NCBI RefSeq assembly: GCF_037652055.1
Contig: NZ_JBBKAH010000009.1
Location: 62,001-126,000, forward strand
DNA length: 64,000 bases
Origin: Pelagibius sp037652055
GTDB taxonomy: Bacteria; Pseudomonadota; Alphaproteobacteria; Kiloniellales; Kiloniellaceae
Direction: 5' to 3'
Both the position numbers and the translations under genes were made by a program. This document shows positions 59,712-64,000 of the stretch, piece after piece; within the stretch, counting starts at the first letter, position 1; each line of letters starts with the position of its first letter. The notes under the pieces are model-generated. The model saw nothing but the letters and a program-made list of their open reading frames with translations. It was not told the origin of the DNA and ran no database searches.

Positions 59712-60401
59712 TTAGGGGGCTTCCATCTGCAGCGTCTTGAGGTCGTTCATCAGCAGACGCGGATCGAGGAAGTCGGCGCTGTAGATGTTGCGGATGACGC
59801 CGTCGGAATCGATCAGGAACACGCGCAGCAGGTGGCTGAACGGCCCGGCCGCGTCGCCGGGATCGGCCTTGCGGGCGACCGGCTGGTTGTAGGCGGCCAG
59901 CACGGGGCCGATCGCCGCGCGGTCCGGTGCCGTGAGGAAGTGCCACGGCGGCGCCGCGGCATCGGGCAGGCGCATCATGGCGCCGTACTCGGCCATGATC
60001 GCGGGGGTGTCGAAGGCGGGATCGAAGCTCAGCGAGACGATCCGCAGGTGCTGTGAGAGCTGCGCGTCTTCCGCCGCGAGGCGCTGCAGGTCGGCGAGAC
60101 GCAGGGCGGCCAGCGGGCAGACGTCGCCGCAACGCGTGTACATGAAAGCCAGGATCGTCAGGCGGCCGGCAAACAGCGCCGAGAGCTCGACCGCCGCGCC
60201 GGACTCGTCGAGCAGCCGCGCCGCGGCGGCCGGCCTGATGCGCGGCAGATCGTAGCTTCCCGGCGCCGCCAGTTCGTAGACGTAGTCGTCGGCCGGCCCC
60301 TCGACCTTTGTCGGCGGGTGAAGGGCCGGGTCATGGGCAAGGCCGAGGCTCGGCACAGTGACAGCCAGCGCGAGGCCCAGCGGCAGGACGAAGCGGCGCA
60401 T
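59712..60401 (-). CDS. SCO1/SenC-family copper chaperone
   Basis: A 229-aa periplasmic thioredoxin-fold protein with a signal peptide (cleaved near GLAHDP). The copper-binding CxxxC (Cys91, Cys95 in YTRCGDVCPLAALRLADLQ) and the distant His190 (PFSHLLRVFLIDSDG) are all in place. It starts at the ATG at 60401, only two bases from the stop of the SBP56 gene, so it is almost certainly co-transcribed with it. In characterised mtoX loci a SCO1/SenC gene accompanies the copper-dependent methanethiol oxidase. Confidence 0.92.
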   Translation of the reverse strand: MRRFVLPLGLALAVTVPSLGLAHDPALHPPTKVEGPADDYVYELAAPGSYDLPRIRPAAAARLLDESGAAVELSALFAGRLTILAFMYTRCGDVCPLAALRLADLQRLAAEDAQLSQHLRIVSLSFDPAFDTPAIMAEYGAMMRLPDAAAPPWHFLTAPDRAAIGPVLAAYNQPVARKADPGDAAGPFSHLLRVFLIDSDGVIRNIYSADFLDPRLLMNDLKTLQMEAP

Positions 60402-60403
60402 GC

Positions 60404-61744
60404 TCAATAATTGTAGAGCGCCGACGAGCCGAAACGCATGAGGTGCGGCCGCCCGAGTTCTTCGGCCAGGAAGTCGATCTCGAAGCGCGGCGCGAGTTCC
60501 TTGCCGTCCCAGGTGTAGGCCTTGAGGAACTGCTCGTTGTCGTCGCCGGTCTTGTCCCAGTTGGCGAGCAGCGAGGAGGTGTAGTAGAGCCGCCTGCCGT
60601 CCCAGCTCTGGGAGACCATGTTCACCTGGCTGCCGATCTTCTTCTCGTAGATCTGCTCGGGTGCATGCGGATCGCTGACGTCGTAGACGCGCGTCATGCC
60701 ATCCATGAAACTGTTGACGAACAGCGTTGAGTCGTCGGCCGAGAGGCTGATGTCGACCGGCAGCGGCAGCTGCGCCGGATCGCCGATCGTCGCCACCGAC
60801 TTGGCGTGCCACTTCTGGGCCTCGTCCTCGTAGACCAGCCAGATCTGGGAGGTGAGCGCCGTCGAGGTGAAGGCGTAGTTGCTCTTTGGTCCCCAGGCCC
60901 AGCGCACCTCCAGCGGTACGCCGGGCACCTCGAAGACCTGGCGCGGCTTGCGGGCGTGGAAATCCCACAGGACCATGGTGCCGCCGAAGGCCTTCATCGC
61001 CTCGGGGTCGTTCACCACCTCGCCCAGGGGGCGCATGTAGTTGTTCCAGCCGGTGAAGGAGGAACTCAGCATCACGTTGCGCCGCGGCAGCACGCGGGCG
61101 TCGTAGCCGTAGCCGTCGGCTTTCTCGGCATTGGCGGCGCCGTTTGGCTCTTTGGCTGTCGGCATCCAGTGGGTTGCGATGTACTGGCCGTCGTTGGTGT
61201 ATTCGACCAGGCCGGTGGCTCCTGTCTTGTCGGTGTTGGAGAGGCCGGAGATCAGGACGCGGCCGGGCAGGGCATAGGCGCCGTGCGGGCCGACAACGCC
61301 GCCGCTCTTTTCGACGAAGTCGTCGATCGTCTTCACCAGCGTCGGGTTCGCAGGATCGCTGGCGATGTCGAAGATGAAGATCTTGCTGTCGTCGAGACCG
61401 GAAACCCAGAAGAGGCGCCGGTCGTCGGTGAGGCCGCCGTGGTGCGCCTCGTGGCGGCCGCCGACGGAATCGACGTCGACCACCTTGCCGAAGGTCGGCG
61501 AACCGCTGCGCACGTCGACGGTGACGACCTTGTCGGAGCCGTCGCCGACACCCTCCATGCCGAGGGTCCAGATATAGACGTATTCTTCCTCGCCGGTGAT
61601 TTTCGCCATGTAGGGCGACTGGCAGGTTTCGTCGGCCCAGGCGAGCGACGGTGCGAGGGCCGTGCCGGCGGCAACAAGAACGGCCGGAAGACGATTTTTG
61701 CAGCGAGAAGAATGGGACTTACGAGCAGCGAACTGCTGAGTCAT
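60404..61744 (-). CDS. mtoX: Methanethiol oxidase, selenium-binding protein SBP56 family
   Basis: A 446-aa SBP56-family protein with an N-terminal signal peptide (MTQQ start, hydrophobic LPAVLVAAGTALAPSLAWA). MtoX oxidises methanethiol to formaldehyde, sulfide and hydrogen peroxide in the periplasm and uses copper. Conserved histidines are visible in GRHEAHHGGLTDDRRLF, GPHGAYALPG and IATHWMPT, and the late propeller blades (DISLSADDSTLFVNSF) are intact. A perfect GGAGG precedes the ATG at 61744. With SCO1 directly downstream it matches the published mtoX arrangement; the MauG-like gene of some loci is absent here. Confidence 0.88.
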   Translation of the reverse strand: MTQQFAARKSHSSRCKNRLPAVLVAAGTALAPSLAWADETCQSPYMAKITGEEEYVYIWTLGMEGVGDGSDKVVTVDVRSGSPTFGKVVDVDSVGGRHEAHHGGLTDDRRLFWVSGLDDSKIFIFDIASDPANPTLVKTIDDFVEKSGGVVGPHGAYALPGRVLISGLSNTDKTGATGLVEYTNDGQYIATHWMPTAKEPNGAANAEKADGYGYDARVLPRRNVMLSSSFTGWNNYMRPLGEVVNDPEAMKAFGGTMVLWDFHARKPRQVFEVPGVPLEVRWAWGPKSNYAFTSTALTSQIWLVYEDEAQKWHAKSVATIGDPAQLPLPVDISLSADDSTLFVNSFMDGMTRVYDVSDPHAPEQIYEKKIGSQVNMVSQSWDGRRLYYTSSLLANWDKTGDDNEQFLKAYTWDGKELAPRFEIDFLAEELGRPHLMRFGSSALYNY

Positions 61745-61913
61745 CGCGACGCCTCCAGGTGCGTTCAAGGGCGTCAGTGACCGGACCGCCACCGCGGGCC
61801 GGGACGCCCACCAGTCATTGCGGTAAATGTATGTAAACAAATTTTCCGACGGGGCGCCACTCCGTTAAAAGAGTTAGGTCGCGATGGTTGAACGTCTGTC
61901 GGCCGAAACCACC

Positions 61914-63191
61914 CTACTGCGTCGCTGCCGCGCTCTCCAGGTTCACCAGGATGATGCGGTTGGTGCTGCTTTGGTGGATCAGCAGGTTGCCGTCCTTGGT
62001 CGCGCGCATGTGGCGGATGATGCCGGCGTGGACGCCGCCCGAGGGGATCGGCCAGGACTGGAATCGCTCGGTATCGGGATCGAAGCGCACCAGCGGGTCG
62101 GGCCGCACGCCGGACTCGTTGTACCAGACGATGCCGTCGACCACGGCGATGGCGTAGGGATGGGATGCCGCGCCGGAAGGGGAGTCCCATTCCCGGATGT
62201 CGCCGCTGGCCGGGTCGTAGCGCCCCAGCTTGCCCATGCCGGAGTTCACGTACCAGATCACGCCGTCCTCGGCGATGTCGAGGCGGCGCACGGTGGTGCC
62301 CGGGATCGGCAGCTTCACCTCGGTTATCGCCATGGTCTGCGGGTCGACCTTCAGCAGGCAAGCGGCGCCGTTGCAGGCGACCCAGGGATTGCCGTCCCGG
62401 TCGATCTTCACGCCGTAGGGCTTGGAATCTGGCGTCGGCGGCGTCGCCAGCCTGATCTCGCCCGTAGCCGGATCCAGCCGGCCGATCATGTTGCTGTGCT
62501 GCAGCGAGAACCACAGGATGCCGTCGGCGTCGAACTTGGCCGTGTGCGGGTCCCTGGCCGCCGGGTCCGGCATCTCGAAGACGGTAATCTTCTCCGTTTT
62601 CGGATCGAGGTAGCCGACGGTGCCGTTCTTGTTGCCGGTGTACCAGACCTTGCCCTCGGTATCGAGGGTGACGCTGTGCGGATAGGCGCCGTCGGGCAGC
62701 AGGTACTCGGTCATCGCGCCGGTCTTAGGATCGATCTTGCCGATCAGGTTGGCGAACTGGCCGGCCCACCAGATGGTGCCGTCGGCGGCCTCGATGGGAT
62801 CGCGCGAGCGCTGGCCCAGGGTCGGCACCTGCCACTCGGTGAAGCTGACCGTATGAGGGCCGGGCACCAGCGTGGCGGCGCGGTTGCCGCTGGGCGGGAA
62901 GTGGGTGGCGAGGTAGCCGATGATCTCTTCCCGCAGGTCCGGATTGCCCGAGAGATCGATCATCGTGCCGGTGAGCTCGCGCCAACCGTCCTGCGTGTAG
63001 CCCATGCTGCGGGTGATCTGGTTGGTCTGGTGGCAGGCGGTGCAGACGCTTTCGACCGCGTCGCGACCGTGGCCTTCCGGGAGAGCGGACTGGCCCTGGG
63101 CGGACTGGCCGCGCGCGGCACCGGGAAGGGCGCCGGCCAGCAGGCTGGCGGCGAGGGCGGCGGCAAGGACGGCAAGCAGGAGCCTGGGCAT
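61914..63191 (-). CDS. Cytochrome c fused to a virginiamycin-B-lyase-like propeller
   Basis: About 425 aa from the ATG at 63191, which has GGGGAGG six bases upstream. A signal peptide is followed by a mono-heme c-type segment with CTACH (Cys50, Cys53, His54), a methionine-bearing region (RSMGYTQDGWRELTGTMIDLSG) and then a Vgb-type seven-bladed propeller from about 120 on (blades such as DGTIWWAGQFANLIGKIDPKTGAMTEY). The domain order heme-propeller suggests a periplasmic redox enzyme or electron acceptor. Its position before mtoX-SCO1 on the same strand suggests a role in that pathway, which is inference. Confidence 0.85.
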   Translation of the reverse strand: MPRLLLAVLAAALAASLLAGALPGAARGQSAQGQSALPEGHGRDAVESVCTACHQTNQITRSMGYTQDGWRELTGTMIDLSGNPDLREEIIGYLATHFPPSGNRAATLVPGPHTVSFTEWQVPTLGQRSRDPIEAADGTIWWAGQFANLIGKIDPKTGAMTEYLLPDGAYPHSVTLDTEGKVWYTGNKNGTVGYLDPKTEKITVFEMPDPAARDPHTAKFDADGILWFSLQHSNMIGRLDPATGEIRLATPPTPDSKPYGVKIDRDGNPWVACNGAACLLKVDPQTMAITEVKLPIPGTTVRRLDIAEDGVIWYVNSGMGKLGRYDPASGDIREWDSPSGAASHPYAIAVVDGIVWYNESGVRPDPLVRFDPDTERFQSWPIPSGGVHAGIIRHMRATKDGNLLIHQSSTNRIILVNLESAAATQ

Positions 63192-63368
63192 GACGAACCT
63201 CCCCATCGCGGTGTTGTTGGTTGTTGCCGTCATGCTTCCGTGCCTTCCCGCTGCCCGTCAAGCGACAACACCGTGACTCGCCGGCGGGCGTGCCCCCTTG
63301 CGCGATCGCCTGGAAAGGCCAAAACTCAACGACCCGAACAGCTTACACGGCAACCCTGGAGTGGTTTG

Positions 63369-63803
63369 ATGACGTCGCCCCGCGTGCTCGTTCCCGTGCT
63401 TCTCGCGCTCGCCCTGGCACTGCCGGGCGCCCTGGCCCCCTTGCCGCTGCTGGCCCAGCCAGCCTGCGCCGAGGGCGCGTTTCCTCTGGCGCGGCTGGAG
63501 CTCTATTTCGGTACGCAAAAGCCCGGCGGCGCGCCGGTGACCGAGGCGGAGTGGGCGGCCTTCCTGGACGAGGAGGTGACGCCGCGCTTTCCCGACGGCC
63601 TGACGGTGCTGACGGGCAACGGCCAGTGGCGCAACAGCCAGGGCGTCGTCACCAAGGAGACCTCGGCGGTGCTGGTTATTCTCTACGAGCCTTCGGAAGA
63701 GAAGGAGACGGCCATCGAGGACATCCGCGCCGCCTACAAGGACCGCTTCGACCAGGAAAGCGTCATGCGCGTCGATGCCGGGATGCAATGCGTGTCGTTC
63801 TAA
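63369..63803 (+). CDS. Secreted DUF3574 protein
   Basis: This 144-aa protein has a signal peptide (VLVPVLLALALALPGALAPLPLLAQPA) and a mature domain with RLELYFGTQKPGGAPVTEAEWAAFLDEEVTPRFPDGLTVLTGNGQWRNSQGVVTKETSAVLVILYEP, which is the DUF3574 pattern. Two cysteines in the mature part (near ACAEG and MQCVSF) may be bonded. Function is unknown. It is divergent from the cytochrome-propeller gene. Confidence 0.82.
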   Translation: MTSPRVLVPVLLALALALPGALAPLPLLAQPACAEGAFPLARLELYFGTQKPGGAPVTEAEWAAFLDEEVTPRFPDGLTVLTGNGQWRNSQGVVTKETSAVLVILYEPSEEKETAIEDIRAAYKDRFDQESVMRVDAGMQCVSF

Positions 63804-63836
63804 GGCGGCCACTCTCCGCCTGATGCCGGGGCCGGC

Positions 63837-63872
63837 AAAAGAAAAGGGCCGGGCCACTGCGTGGCCCGGCCC
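63837..63872 (-). terminator. Rho-independent terminator for a minus-strand gene to the right
   Basis: GGGCCGGGCCAC-tgc-GTGGCCCGGCCC is a 12-base-pair stem. On the minus strand it is followed by TTTTCTTTT, a strong terminator. This implies a minus-strand transcription unit entering from beyond the right edge of the window. It also lies behind the DUF3574 gene, which it could serve only weakly. Confidence 0.75.
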
Positions 63873-64000
63873 AGGCGAGTATCCCGGGCGGACACTCGGG
63901 AGGCATACAGGGTCGGAGGTATAGGGGCTAGACGGCCGGGGCGGGCCATCCTTCCGTGGCAAAAAGTGGCGACCGGCTCCGGCGGGCGGCGAAAGATGGC

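Noticed and set aside
1..64000. CRISPR arrays, insertion sequences, prophage, rRNA
   Set aside because: No regularly spaced repeats, transposase, integrase, phage structural gene or rRNA sequence was seen on either strand.

Overview
The window is a 64 kb chromosomal stretch of a high-GC alphaproteobacterium, most likely a Rhodospirillales/Kiloniellales-type environmental and probably marine lineage. This rests on the recG-sdhE-mfd core block with a DUF502 membrane protein beside it, PAS_5 proteins, dense ATGA/GTGA-overlapping operons, and an Exo (succinoglycan)-type polysaccharide locus. The taxonomic placement is inference; no rRNA is present.

Layout. 1-5 kb: small envelope and regulatory genes (an orphan msrQ, a DksA/TraR zinc-finger protein, a secreted protein, small membrane proteins), then two tRNA-Leu genes (GAG, CAG) and a terminator. 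5-15 kb: a haloacetate-dehalogenase-type hydrolase with a complete active site, a fused double-DUF502 protein, PAS_5, recG, sdhE and mfd. A small carboxymuconolactone-decarboxylase/MerR module sits directly behind mfd and is flanked by a second copy of the mfd 3' end. 16-21.4 kb: a complete dipeptide/oligopeptide-type ABC importer (SBP, two permeases, two ATPases), followed by SnoaL-like and DsbA/FrnE-like genes on the other strand. 22.5-27.6 kb: a tight five-gene operon (acyl-CoA synthetase, SDR, acyl-CoA dehydrogenase, APH-family kinase, small DUF6285-like protein) matching the LvaABCDE logic for 4-hydroxyacid/levulinate catabolism. 28-29 kb: PilZ and PAS_5 genes.

29.7-54 kb: a large Wzx/Wzy-type exopolysaccharide cluster. 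It has galE, an ExoY-like initiating phosphoglycosyltransferase, eight further glycosyltransferases, a GH16 glycanase, an ExoP/Wzc-like co-polymerase with a tyrosine tail, flippase, polymerase, an ExoF/Wza-like lipoprotein and a beta-barrel outer-membrane protein. Three PAPS-type sulfotransferases predict a sulfated polymer. It also contains an unassigned beta-propeller protein and a GalU-like protein that has lost its catalytic motifs.

54.4-63.8 kb: a TRAP transporter operon (DctPQM) behind an operator-like palindrome, an RraA-like protein, a gamma-glutamyltransferase, and a methanethiol-oxidase locus (SBP56/MtoX, SCO1 copper chaperone, and a cytochrome c-Vgb propeller fusion), ending with a DUF3574 protein. 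No IS element, integrase, CRISPR array or prophage was seen.

The best candidates for new biology are the catalytically degenerate GalU homologue in the EPS operon, the sulfotransferase/beta-propeller block, the LvaABCDE-like operon with a DUF6285 partner, the cassette-like CMD-MerR insertion with mfd 3'-end duplication, and the fused tandem DUF502 protein.
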